The translations under genes and the position numbers were made by a program. Below the pieces are notes generated by a model. It ran no database searches. It was not told the DNA's origin and saw only the letters and a program-made list of their open reading frames with translations. From the NCBI GenBank assembly GCA_020848545.1, contig JADLHZ010000067.1, positions 29,474 to 93,473 of the forward strand: a stretch of DNA of 64,000 nt. Direction: 5' to 3'. This stretch comes from Deltaproteobacteria bacterium. GTDB taxonomy: Bacteria; Myxococcota; JADLHZ01. Numbering within the stretch: position 1 is the stretch's first letter; every line of letters begins with the position of its first letter. Shown here piece after piece: positions 16,675 to 24,504 of this stretch.

Positions 16675-17946
16675 ATGAGTCGCGGGATGCTGCGCGATCT
16701 GCAAGCGGTGACGGCCGGACGCGTCTACGATCGCAGCGCCTTCGTCGTCGTCGAGCCGGCGCACAGGGACGACGTCAGCGCTGTCGCCCGCTTCTGCTCC
16801 GCGCGCGGCGTGGCGTTGTCGACGCTCGGCACCGGCCACGCGCAGCGGCCGCACGCGTTGTTCAATGGCGGCGTCGTCCTCGACATGCGCGCGCTGAACG
16901 CGATCGTGCGCGTCGATGAGGAAGCGATCGTCGCCGGCGCCGGCGCGCGCTGGTTCGAGATCGCCGACGCTGCGCTCGCGATCGATCGGGCGCCGCCCGT
17001 GCTGCCAACTTGCCTCGAGCTCAGCATCGGCGGCACGCACGCGACCGGCGGCATCGGCGTCGCGTCGTTTCGCCACGGCCAGCAGATCGATCACTGCCTC
17101 GCGCTCGACGTCGTCATGGCGAACGGCGAACAAACGACCTGCACCCCCGGCGACGCGCTCTTCCTCGCGTGCCTTGGCGGGCTCGGCCAGTGCGCGATCA
17201 TCACTCAGGTGACGCACGCGCTGCGACCCGTCGCACGCGACTCCCGAGAGTACCGGCTGAGCTACAGCGACCACGCCGCGTTTGCCGCCGACTGCGCAAC
17301 GCTCGCCGACGAACCTGACGTCGAGGCGATCGATGCGCAGGCCGTGCCGGACGGGCGCTTTCAGATCCTGGTCCGTCGCGAGGGCCCGGCGCTCCACGCG
17401 TCGCACGCGGCGTTCATCGAGCGTCGATCGGCGCGCGCGGGCATGCACCGCGATCGGCCGACGAAGGTGGCGCTCCTGCCAGATACCCCGACGACCGACG
17501 CGTTCCTTCCGCTGATCGGGGCGTGGGACGAGCACTTCGTGCCTGCGAACGCGGCGCCCGATGTGACGCGGGCCATGTTGTCCCTCGTCCCCTCCGACTG
17601 GCTCGCCCGCGGCCACGTGCTCCTTTGGCAGCTCGCCGCGCGCGGGTCACCGCCATTCATGCCGCGGCCGCCGGGCGATCGCCTCGCGTTGATCAGTGTG
17701 CGCGCGCCGACCGATGCGGTCGATCTCACGGCGATGGCCGGCATCAGTGAAGTCGCGCGCGAAGCCGGGGGCACCCGCTACGTCTCTCGCTATCGGGCGG
17801 CGGATCGCAGTACCTGGAGCGCGCACTTTGGCGCTGGGTGGCCAACGGTGAACGCGCTGAAGCGGCGCTTCGATCCGCAGGGCATCTTGAACGGCGGCGT
17901 CATCGCGTATGAAGAAGACCAGCGCAGTGAGGGACAACATGGGTGA
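16675..17946 (+). CDS. FAD-dependent oxidase, cytokinin-dehydrogenase-like (PCMH/VAO superfamily)
   Basis: This 423-aa protein has the N-terminal FAD-binding domain of the VAO superfamily: AFVVVEPAHRDDVSAVARFC, the GTGHAQRPHAL loop with the His that often binds FAD covalently, and the CKX-type block SIGGTHATGGIGVASFRHGQ followed by DHCLALDVVMANGE and ACLGGLGQCAIITQV. That block is closer to plant and bacterial cytokinin dehydrogenases than to generic FAD oxidases. The C-terminus carries LKRRFDPQGILN, the common cap ending. The substrate cannot be deduced. It shares an 8-base overlap with the next gene, heading a probable operon with the STAS-like, TPR and coiled-coil genes. Confidence 0.85.
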   Translation: MSRGMLRDLQAVTAGRVYDRSAFVVVEPAHRDDVSAVARFCSARGVALSTLGTGHAQRPHALFNGGVVLDMRALNAIVRVDEEAIVAGAGARWFEIADAALAIDRAPPVLPTCLELSIGGTHATGGIGVASFRHGQQIDHCLALDVVMANGEQTTCTPGDALFLACLGGLGQCAIITQVTHALRPVARDSREYRLSYSDHAAFAADCATLADEPDVEAIDAQAVPDGRFQILVRREGPALHASHAAFIERRSARAGMHRDRPTKVALLPDTPTTDAFLPLIGAWDEHFVPANAAPDVTRAMLSLVPSDWLARGHVLLWQLAARGSPPFMPRPPGDRLALISVRAPTDAVDLTAMAGISEVAREAGGTRYVSRYRAADRSTWSAHFGAGWPTVNALKRRFDPQGILNGGVIAYEEDQRSEGQHG

Positions 17947-18400
17947 GATCGCGATCGTGAAGGACGGCGGCGTGGGCGCAGCGACGAGCGGTCCGTTGAT
18001 CCTCATCGCCACCGGGACGCGCGACATCTCCGACGCCGCGTGGCAGCAGCTTTGGGAAGACATCGCCAAGCTACGGAAGAAGCAAGGCGTGCTCGCAGCG
18101 GTGCTCGTACATGCGCCGAAGAAGCACCCCACCCTCGCGCAGCAGGAGCTCGCGCAGAAGCAGCACGCGAAGACGCTCGGCCTCCCCGCCGGTGCGCGCT
18201 CGGCCGTACTCTTCGCCAAGGCGAAGCGGGCGTCGACCGCGACGAAGGCGGCGACGTTCTGGAGCAGCGGCGAGATCGAGCTGCGCTGCTTTCCTCCCGA
18301 CGCCGCCGACGCCGCGCTCGCGTGGCTGAAAGAGAAGGCCGCGTTCGATCCGGCCGACGCCAAAACCATGCTGGCGAAGCTCGCCGCGGCTATCAATTGA
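17939..18400 (+). CDS. SpoIIAA/STAS-like domain protein, 153 aa
   Basis: A single-domain soluble protein beginning MGEIAIVKDGGVGAATSGPL. The strand-helix order ILIATGTRDISDAAWQQLWE, then VLAAVLVHAP, then SAVLFAKAKRA and a final ELRCFPPDAADAALAWLK fits the small STAS/SpoIIAA-like superfamily, whose C-terminal helix normally holds F....[DE]A..WL. These proteins act as anti-anti-sigma or scaffolding switches or as soluble lipid binders; no phosphorylatable Ser motif of the DSSG type is visible. The ATG at 17939 is preceded by GAGGG and overlaps the FAD oxidase stop by 8 bases. The TPR gene follows after 2 bases. Confidence 0.65.
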   Translation: MGEIAIVKDGGVGAATSGPLILIATGTRDISDAAWQQLWEDIAKLRKKQGVLAAVLVHAPKKHPTLAQQELAQKQHAKTLGLPAGARSAVLFAKAKRASTATKAATFWSSGEIELRCFPPDAADAALAWLKEKAAFDPADAKTMLAKLAAAIN

Positions 18401-18402
18401 TC

Positions 18403-18912
18403 ATGACGGATCCTCAGCGCGCGCGGCTCAGGACGCTCCTCGCCGAGCGTCGCGCCGCCCGAGAGACCGAACTGCAGAAAGTGGCGCAAGGCTCGGCGAC
18501 GCCAGCCGCGATGCTCGACCTGCGGCCGATCGACGCGCCCGGTTTTTTGGCGTTCGCGGTCGAGCTCCTGGCCGAGAACGACGTCGACAACGCGTTGGCT
18601 GCAGCGGAGCTCGCGACGGCGGCCGATCCCAAATCGTACGACGCGTGGATGGCGCTGGGCGCGGCCCGCGCTCGCAGCAAGCAAGAAGCGGCGGCGCTGC
18701 ACGCATACGCGCACGCGGCCGGGCTGCGTGCGGATGACGTTCGCCTCTGGTGCGACGTCGGCGAGCTCAAGCTCAGCTTGCTCGACTACAAAGGCGCTGC
18801 GCAGGCGCTCTCCCGCGCGATCGATCTCGATCCGAAGGCACAGACGCCGGCCGGCAAGCGTGCGCAAGCCCTCGTGGCGAAGGCCTGGGCCAAGGCGGAG
18901 AAGCGTGGCTGA
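18403..18912 (+). CDS. TPR protein resembling SycD/LcrH type III secretion chaperones
   Basis: A 169-aa soluble protein with a helical N-terminus and about three tandem TPR motifs: LLAENDVDNALAAAELATAA, DAWMALGAARARSKQEAAAL, and DVRLWCDVGELKLSLLDYKG with AQALSRAIDLDPKA. Size, number of repeats and the helix-helix spacing are those of SycD/LcrH class II chaperones, which bind translocator proteins before type III secretion. The pattern ALGAARA...A..AYAHA.GL resembles SycD's LGACRQ...Y..A...Y..A. This is inference from layout; generic TPR proteins could look alike. It lies in the operon with the coiled-coil paralogue, whose GTG start overlaps its stop. Confidence 0.7.
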   Translation: MTDPQRARLRTLLAERRAARETELQKVAQGSATPAAMLDLRPIDAPGFLAFAVELLAENDVDNALAAAELATAADPKSYDAWMALGAARARSKQEAAALHAYAHAAGLRADDVRLWCDVGELKLSLLDYKGAAQALSRAIDLDPKAQTPAGKRAQALVAKAWAKAEKRG

Positions 18913-19381
18913 CGACAAGAACAAGATCGCCGGCTGGCTCGACGCGCTCGACGAAGGCACGAGCGACGCTCCAGCCGGAGATCACGTGAAGAGCGCCGTC
19001 GCGATCAACCCAAACCTCGTGCGCGAGAAGCAACAAGCCGAGCTCATGCGCGAGCTCGAGTCGGCACAGAAGAGCGACAAGGACATCCTCGCCGGGCTCG
19101 CGGGCGCCGACATCACGAAGACGATCTTCTCGCTCGAGCAGCGCTTCCGCACCGAGCGCGCCGCGCTGCGACAAAAGATCGCCCGCGCGCAGCAGCAAGC
19201 CAAGGAGCTGCCGCAGAAGACCCTCGACAAGGTGATCACGGCGATCCTCACCCACGATCCGAACATGGCGGCCCCAAAGACCCTGACGGCGCTGCAGCAG
19301 AAGAGGGGCTTCCTCGATCTCATCGGCTTCTCGGCGCGCAAGGTGATCGATCGCCAGATGCAAGACGAGAAGCGGCGCTGA
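18905..19381 (+). CDS. Small coiled-coil protein, paralogue of the product of 12284-12754
   Basis: The 158-aa product starts at GTG 18905 inside the TPR gene's last codons. A disordered N-terminus (ADDKNKIAGWLDALDEGTSD) precedes a coiled coil containing FSLEQRFRTERAALRQKI. The C-terminal block VITAILTHDPNMAAPKTLTA, with FLDLIGFSAR after it, matches the paralogue at 12284 almost position by position (shared: L-EQRF, E, ALR, ILxxLxHDP, APKT, ALxxK, FLxxIGFS). No enzyme motifs and no signal peptide. Unknown family; the repeated occurrence next to a large translocator-like gene and a SycD-like TPR gene suggests a chaperone or assembly role. Confidence 0.78.
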   Translation: MADDKNKIAGWLDALDEGTSDAPAGDHVKSAVAINPNLVREKQQAELMRELESAQKSDKDILAGLAGADITKTIFSLEQRFRTERAALRQKIARAQQQAKELPQKTLDKVITAILTHDPNMAAPKTLTALQQKRGFLDLIGFSARKVIDRQMQDEKRR

Positions 19382-19427
19382 TCGCACCTCGTTGCATCGG
19401 ACGGCCCTTGCGCGTAGCTTTCTGGCG

Positions 19428-20447
19428 ATGACGGTCGCCCGAGAACCCGACTCCGCCGACAACCCGCACGACACGCTGATCAAGCTGCTGACCTTGAGCC
19501 GCACGCTGCTGTCGACGCGCGAGCTCGACAAGCTCCTCGGCCTCATCGTGCGCGCGTTCCTGCAGCTCACCGAGGCCGATCGCGCATACCTTTTGCTCAC
19601 GCAGGAGGACGGCACGCTGAAGGCCGTGCACGGCGAGGCGAAGAACGGCCAGATCATCAGCGTCTCCGAGGCGCGCATCTCGAGCCTCGCCCAGCAAGTG
19701 GCGGCGAGCGGCGTGCCTGTCTACAGCACGAACGTCGACATCGATCAGAAGCTCGGCACGCGCGCGTCGATCTCCGAGCTCGGGCTGCATATGGTGGTGT
19801 CGGTGGCGCTCAAAGGGCCGACCGGGATCGTCGGCGCCATCTACGCCGACGGCAAGTCCACGCTCGACACCGTCTTCACCTCGGCCAATCGCCGGGCGCT
19901 CGAGGCGCTCGCCGATCACGCCGGCGCCGCGATCGAGAACGCGCGCCTGTTCGAAGGCGCGATCCGCGATCCGCTGACCGCCCTCTTCAGCTTCGGTTTC
20001 TTCCAAGTGCGCCTCGGCGAGCTCTGCGAAGGCAAGTCGCACCTCGCCGCCGGCACCAACGCCTACGTCGCGCTCCTCGATCTCGAGGACATGCTCGGGA
20101 TCGCCGCGCGCCTCGGCCCGCAGGCGGCGGACGACACGCTGCGCGCGGTGGCGGCGCACGTGAGCAGCAGGCTCTCCCCGCCGGAGTTCGGCGCCCGCGT
20201 CGGCACCAGCGGCCTCGGCATGTGCTTCTCGGAGGCGTCGGACGAGCGCGCCAAGGCCAGGATCGACCGCTTGGTCGAGGAGACGAAGACCATGCGTGTC
20301 GCCGGCATCGCCGATCCCGTGACCGTGCGCTTGGTCGTCGGCGCCGCGGCGATCAGCAAGCGCCTCGACGCCACGCTCTCGGCGGTTCAGCGCGCGCTGC
20401 GCGAAGCGGCGAACGCAGCGAGCGGCATCGTCTTCGTGGGCAGCTGA
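19428..20447 (+). CDS. GAF-domain protein with degenerate GGDEF domain
   Basis: The 339-aa protein begins at ATG 19428 (an upstream TTG at 19392 is possible). An N-terminal GAF domain covers roughly residues 20-175, with LIVRAFLQLTEADRAYLLLT and ALADHAGAAIENARLF typical of GAF boundaries. It is followed by the diguanylate-cyclase-like opening RDPLTALFSFGFFQVRL, the usual GAF-GGDEF junction. The catalytic loop reads RVGTSGLGMCF where an active enzyme has RxGGDEF, so cyclase activity should be absent; it may bind nucleotides or act as a signalling scaffold. It is 46 bp after the coiled-coil gene and its stop overlaps the next start by one base. Confidence 0.85.
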   Translation: MTVAREPDSADNPHDTLIKLLTLSRTLLSTRELDKLLGLIVRAFLQLTEADRAYLLLTQEDGTLKAVHGEAKNGQIISVSEARISSLAQQVAASGVPVYSTNVDIDQKLGTRASISELGLHMVVSVALKGPTGIVGAIYADGKSTLDTVFTSANRRALEALADHAGAAIENARLFEGAIRDPLTALFSFGFFQVRLGELCEGKSHLAAGTNAYVALLDLEDMLGIAARLGPQAADDTLRAVAAHVSSRLSPPEFGARVGTSGLGMCFSEASDERAKARIDRLVEETKTMRVAGIADPVTVRLVVGAAAISKRLDATLSAVQRALREAANAASGIVFVGS

Positions 20448-20836
20448 TGCGCGTGGGCCGCGTGGTGCACCGGAGCGCCGCGCCGGACGAGCGGCAGGTG
20501 ATCTGCGTCGACGAGGCGATGCTGCCCGCGATCGCCGGCCTCGATGCGTACAGCCATTGGATCGTCGTGTTTCAGACCGTGGTCAGCGCGCGGCTCGATC
20601 GTCGCGACGCGAGCGGCGGCAGCTTCGGCGTCTGCGCGACGCGTTCGCGCGAACGGCCGAGCGGCCTCGGCGTGAGCGTCGTCGAGTACCTGCGCAGGGA
20701 CGACGAGCTCCTCTATGTGAGCGGGCTCGCGGCGCTCGTCGGCGATGCTGTGTTGGACATTCAGCCGTACGTCGCCACGATGGACGCGGTGCCGCTGGCG
20801 GTCTCGGTGCCGACGGCATTCGACACGAAGGACTGA
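20447..20836 (+). CDS. TrmO-like (UPF0066/YaeB) protein, short form
   Basis: A 129-aa protein with the TrmO signatures AIAGLDAYSHWIVVF, then SFGVCATRSRERPSGLGVSV and LVGDAVLDIQPYV. TrmO methylates the N6 of threonylcarbamoyladenosine 37 in tRNA. The family standard is about 155-235 aa, and the usual N-terminal extension and the full ATRSPxRPNPIG motif are altered here (ATRSRERPSGLG), so activity is uncertain. The start ATG is embedded in the preceding stop (TGATG). Confidence 0.75.
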   Translation: MRVGRVVHRSAAPDERQVICVDEAMLPAIAGLDAYSHWIVVFQTVVSARLDRRDASGGSFGVCATRSRERPSGLGVSVVEYLRRDDELLYVSGLAALVGDAVLDIQPYVATMDAVPLAVSVPTAFDTKD

Positions 20837-20838
20837 AG

Positions 20839-21240
20839 ATGTGGAGCGCTCTTTCGAGACATCAGAATTTCGCCTTGCTGGTGCTGCGCGTCGTGCTCGG
20901 CGGCATGTTCATCATGCACGGCTTTCCGAAGATCATCGGCGGCCCTGAGAAGTGGCAGAAGATCGGCAGCGCCATGGACTACGCCGGCGTGCACTCGCTC
21001 TATGGCTTCTTCGGCTTCATGGCCGCGTTCAGCGAGTTCTTCGGCGGCATCGCCGTCGTGCTCGGCGTGATGTTTCGTCCGGCGGCGCTGCTCATGGCGA
21101 CGACGATGACGGTCGCGGCGCTGATGCACCTCGGAAAGGGCGACGGCGTGCTCGGAGCCGCGCACGCGATCGAGGTCGGCGCCGTGTTCTTCGCGCTCGT
21201 ATTCATCGGGCCTGGCGCGCTCAGCCTGGACAAGAAGTGA
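20839..21240 (+). CDS. DoxX-family membrane protein
   Basis: A 133-aa protein with four membrane helices: LLVLRVVLGGMFIMHGFPKI, GFFGFMAAFSEFFGGIAVVL, LLMATTMTVAALM, and EVGAVFFALVFIGPGAL. The GxxFxxHGxxKL-like element in helix 1 (GGMFIMHGFPKI) and EFFGG mark the DoxX/SURF4 group. Members are of uncertain function, linked to redox or thiosulfate metabolism in a few cases. It starts 2 bp after the TrmO-like gene, thus it is likely in the same operon. Confidence 0.88.
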   Translation: MWSALSRHQNFALLVLRVVLGGMFIMHGFPKIIGGPEKWQKIGSAMDYAGVHSLYGFFGFMAAFSEFFGGIAVVLGVMFRPAALLMATTMTVAALMHLGKGDGVLGAAHAIEVGAVFFALVFIGPGALSLDKK

Positions 21241-21246
21241 CACGTC

Positions 21247-24200
21247 TCACTGCAGCGTGAGCACCTCGATCGTGTCGGTGAGGGTCATCTCACCGGCGGC
21301 GTCGCAGTCGGTCGCCGCAGCCGCCGGGTTCGCGACCGGCGTGACCGCGTCGGCCGTGCAAACGACGCCGCCCGCCACGTAGACGAACGGCGGCACGTGC
21401 ACGCTCGCCGCGTAGGCGCGCCGTCGCAGCAACGCCCCAGTCGCCACGGCGGCGGGCGCCGGATCCCCCGCCACGTACCCGAACGCGTGCTTGCGTGGGC
21501 GCGCCGACGCGAAGAGCCCCGACACGTTCGGCGAGCTCGTCGTGTTGTCGACCCCGCCGAGCAAGAAGGCGCGTTGGCCGGCGCGGAGAAACGCGAAGCC
21601 CGCCTCGACGTCGGTGTTGCGGAGGCCGGTGAGATCGGATCCAGTGAGCGTGGTCCCGGTGAGACGCGCCACACGGTTCACCTCGGTCGCTTTGACGCCG
21701 AGCACGATGTCGACGCGAGTGCCCTCGTCGCGCGCCGGCGCAAACGCGAAGGCCACCGGCGTGGCGCTCGGAGTCACGGCCGTGGCGCTGGGACCGAGCG
21801 CGCCCGACGCGAGCACGTCCACGCGCGTGACGTCGTTCATCAGCGATCCTGCGAGCGAGGTGCCGTTGTCTGATCCGCCGAAGCTCACGAGCGATCGCGG
21901 CCCGAAGTTTCCCGCGACGACGTCGAGCCCGACGCCCGCGCGCGCGCTCGGCAAGGCTGCCGCCGCCTTGCGGAAATCATAGAGCAAGCCCGGGATGATC
22001 GGGATGTCCTTGGGGTTCGGCGTGGCGTCGGCGCCCACGTCGTCGACGAGATACGTGGCGCCGGCGACGCACGCGGCGTTCGACACGACGTCGGGCGAGG
22101 TCGTCGCGACGTAGCCGAACTGAAAGCTTTCGTCGGGGATGCGCCGCGCGTCGTCGCTGCGAAACACGCGGATCGTCGGGTAACCTTGGTACGGCCCCGG
22201 CGCCGGTCCGCACGGTGCCTTCACGCTGAAGCGCACGCGGCCAGGGGCGGCGAGCGTGACCGTCACGGGATCCGACGGGATCGTCTCGACGAAGCCGTGG
22301 GTGCCGTGCTCGGCCGCATAGTAGGCCGCGATGCGATAGTGGTGCACGCCGGCCGCGAGCACACCGACCGCGTCGACCGTGGGGGCCGCGCTCAGCGTCG
22401 GCACGCCGTCCTCTTCGTGCGCGACGCGCGATTGGAAGATGCCGTCGCGCACGGTCGGCGCGCCGCCGCCGCTCTCGATGCCGCCGGCGACGTAAACGAA
22501 CGGGCCGTCCGCCACCATGCCATGGCCGAAGTGCGGCATCGTTTGGCGCGTGTTGACGCCGTCTTGGTTGAAGAAGAAGCCCCACGCGGCGACGTTCTTC
22601 GGCAGATTCGGTTGTGGGCCGCGCTCGAAGCCGACGAAGCGGTGCGCCCGATCGAGCGCGGTGAATTCGTACGAGGTCATGTCCTCGTCGAATGCCACGG
22701 TTTGGCGCGGCGTCATGTCGGAGCGATCGCTGCCGCCGACGACGTAGAGATATTTTCGTCCCGTCGGATCGACGGCCGTCAGCGCCGCGGCCGCCTTTCG
22801 CGCGAGCTTCAGCTTCACGTCGGCGTTGGCCGCGTCCTTGACGAGTTGCGCGCTCTGCGTGTCCGGCGCGTCGCGATAAACGGCGAGGGGATAGAGATCT
22901 TCGTGCGAAAAGGTCTCGCTGCCGACCGTGCGATCGGCGCGCAAGCGATAAATCCCCGGCGCGATCGACAGGCCGGTCCACGACGCTTCCTGGGTGACGG
23001 CGGTGCCGATGCGGCAGCGCAGGCGGTTCGTGGCCCATGACGACGCTGAGGCGATGGTGGCGCCGGCGAGCGGGATCGGGGTGCCGCCGCCTTCCGGCAC
23101 GAGCGAGAACTGTGTGGCGTCGAAGCCGCAGCCGTAGACCGTGAGCGCCGCGCCTGATGCGCCGATCCACTCCTTCGACTTGTGGACGATGCGCGGGATG
23201 CTCGCGATGTTCGTCGATCGCAGCGCGGCAGCTTTCATGCCCGCGACGGCGGCACCACCCGATGCGAACGACAGCACATGCACGTCGTAGGGCCCGCCGC
23301 TCGGCGTCGTCGCATCGGCGCGCAGGCGCACCGCGCTCCGCGATCCGTCCAGGCGCACGTCGTAGCGCAACGGCACGAGCGAGACGGCGAAGGGATCCGG
23401 ATCGACGTCGACGTAGAACAGGAGCCCCTGCCCTGCCGCCGCGAAGTTACCGAGCGCGTCGACCAAGAACTTCTCTCCGCTGCTCGCGATCGCGTCCGGC
23501 ACCATGCGATCGAGCGGCAGCGCCGGCGTGGCGATCACGAGCGGCGTGCTCAGCGTGGACGTACACGCACCGACCGTGACGCGCACGTCGTGCGATCCCG
23601 GCGCGAGCGTGCTCGGCTCGATGGAGGCGTCGATCTGCAACCCGTCCGGTGTGATCGTGACGCCGCTCGCTTCGACGGCGCCGGCAAAGACGCGCGTGCC
23701 AGGAACGAAGCCGGTGCCGGAGATGCGCAGCGACGCGCGGACAGCGACCGGCACCGCGCCCGTCGCCTGCGGCTGCAGCGCCTGCGTCATCGACAAGAGC
23801 GAGGGGCCGGTGAGCAGCGCCGAGGTCTCGGGCGGAGCGACGACCGCCAGCGGCATCGGCGCGACCGCCTCGCAGCCCGTGCCGTTGCCGACGATGATCG
23901 GGTAGGTCATGCCGCTGGCGAGGCCGCTGGGGATCGTAGCGACGATCTCGGTGCCGGTCGCGTTGATCGCTGTGGTCAGCGGCGCGACGACTCCGGCGAG
24001 GCGCGTGGTCGTGCCGGCGAGCGCGCTGCCCTTGATCGTCACCGTCTGGGGCGTTGCAGGCGCGTCGCACACCGCCGCGCCGACGACCTCGCTCACGATC
24101 GGCCGCGCGCGGACGGTGACGCGCTCGTTCAAGAGCACGCGCTGCGCGCCGCCCGCGCTCTCGACTTCGACCGCGTAGACGCCGGGCGGCACGTTCGCCG

Positions 24201-24504
24201 ACTCGACGTTCGCCTCGACGACCGAGAGATCGGCGCGCCAGCTCGCCGCCATGGGAATCGTCACGGTGCCGTTCGTCAGCGTGACCGCCGGCGGGATCAC
24301 GCGCGAGCCATCGAAGCCGATGCCGGGAGCGTCGCCTCCGAAGCGCAGCTCGATGCGATCGCCCGCGCACACGTTCGCGACGATCGCCGCCGCATCGAGC
24401 ACGATCGGCGGCGCCTTCTCGCGCTCGCTCGTCACGCTCAAGATGCACGCGGCGAGGAGGGCGAAGGGAAGCGCCCGCGCCGCTCGTTCAAAGCAGGAAG
24501 ACAT
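21247..24504 (-). CDS. Large lipoprotein with IPT/TIG-like and Kelch-like repeats
   Basis: The 1085-aa protein has a lipoprotein signal ending ALPFALLAACIL, with lipobox LAAC. Residues about 30-370 contain three or more beta-sandwich modules of IPT/TIG style, marked by phrases such as VTIKGSALAGTTTRLAG and LRISGTGFVPGTRVFAG. The C-terminal half holds Kelch-like blades: KYLYVVGGSDRSD, FVYVAGGIESGGG, AFLLGGVDNTTSSP and FVYVAGGVVCTAD, each followed by a variable loop. Together they form a beta-propeller, probably exported to the cell surface for binding. It follows a beta-barrel protein gene on the same strand with a 17-base overlap, suggesting a surface complex. Confidence 0.82.
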   Translation of the reverse strand: MSSCFERAARALPFALLAACILSVTSEREKAPPIVLDAAAIVANVCAGDRIELRFGGDAPGIGFDGSRVIPPAVTLTNGTVTIPMAASWRADLSVVEANVESANVPPGVYAVEVESAGGAQRVLLNERVTVRARPIVSEVVGAAVCDAPATPQTVTIKGSALAGTTTRLAGVVAPLTTAINATGTEIVATIPSGLASGMTYPIIVGNGTGCEAVAPMPLAVVAPPETSALLTGPSLLSMTQALQPQATGAVPVAVRASLRISGTGFVPGTRVFAGAVEASGVTITPDGLQIDASIEPSTLAPGSHDVRVTVGACTSTLSTPLVIATPALPLDRMVPDAIASSGEKFLVDALGNFAAAGQGLLFYVDVDPDPFAVSLVPLRYDVRLDGSRSAVRLRADATTPSGGPYDVHVLSFASGGAAVAGMKAAALRSTNIASIPRIVHKSKEWIGASGAALTVYGCGFDATQFSLVPEGGGTPIPLAGATIASASSWATNRLRCRIGTAVTQEASWTGLSIAPGIYRLRADRTVGSETFSHEDLYPLAVYRDAPDTQSAQLVKDAANADVKLKLARKAAAALTAVDPTGRKYLYVVGGSDRSDMTPRQTVAFDEDMTSYEFTALDRAHRFVGFERGPQPNLPKNVAAWGFFFNQDGVNTRQTMPHFGHGMVADGPFVYVAGGIESGGGAPTVRDGIFQSRVAHEEDGVPTLSAAPTVDAVGVLAAGVHHYRIAAYYAAEHGTHGFVETIPSDPVTVTLAAPGRVRFSVKAPCGPAPGPYQGYPTIRVFRSDDARRIPDESFQFGYVATTSPDVVSNAACVAGATYLVDDVGADATPNPKDIPIIPGLLYDFRKAAAALPSARAGVGLDVVAGNFGPRSLVSFGGSDNGTSLAGSLMNDVTRVDVLASGALGPSATAVTPSATPVAFAFAPARDEGTRVDIVLGVKATEVNRVARLTGTTLTGSDLTGLRNTDVEAGFAFLRAGQRAFLLGGVDNTTSSPNVSGLFASARPRKHAFGYVAGDPAPAAVATGALLRRRAYAASVHVPPFVYVAGGVVCTADAVTPVANPAAAATDCDAAGEMTLTDTIEVLTLQ

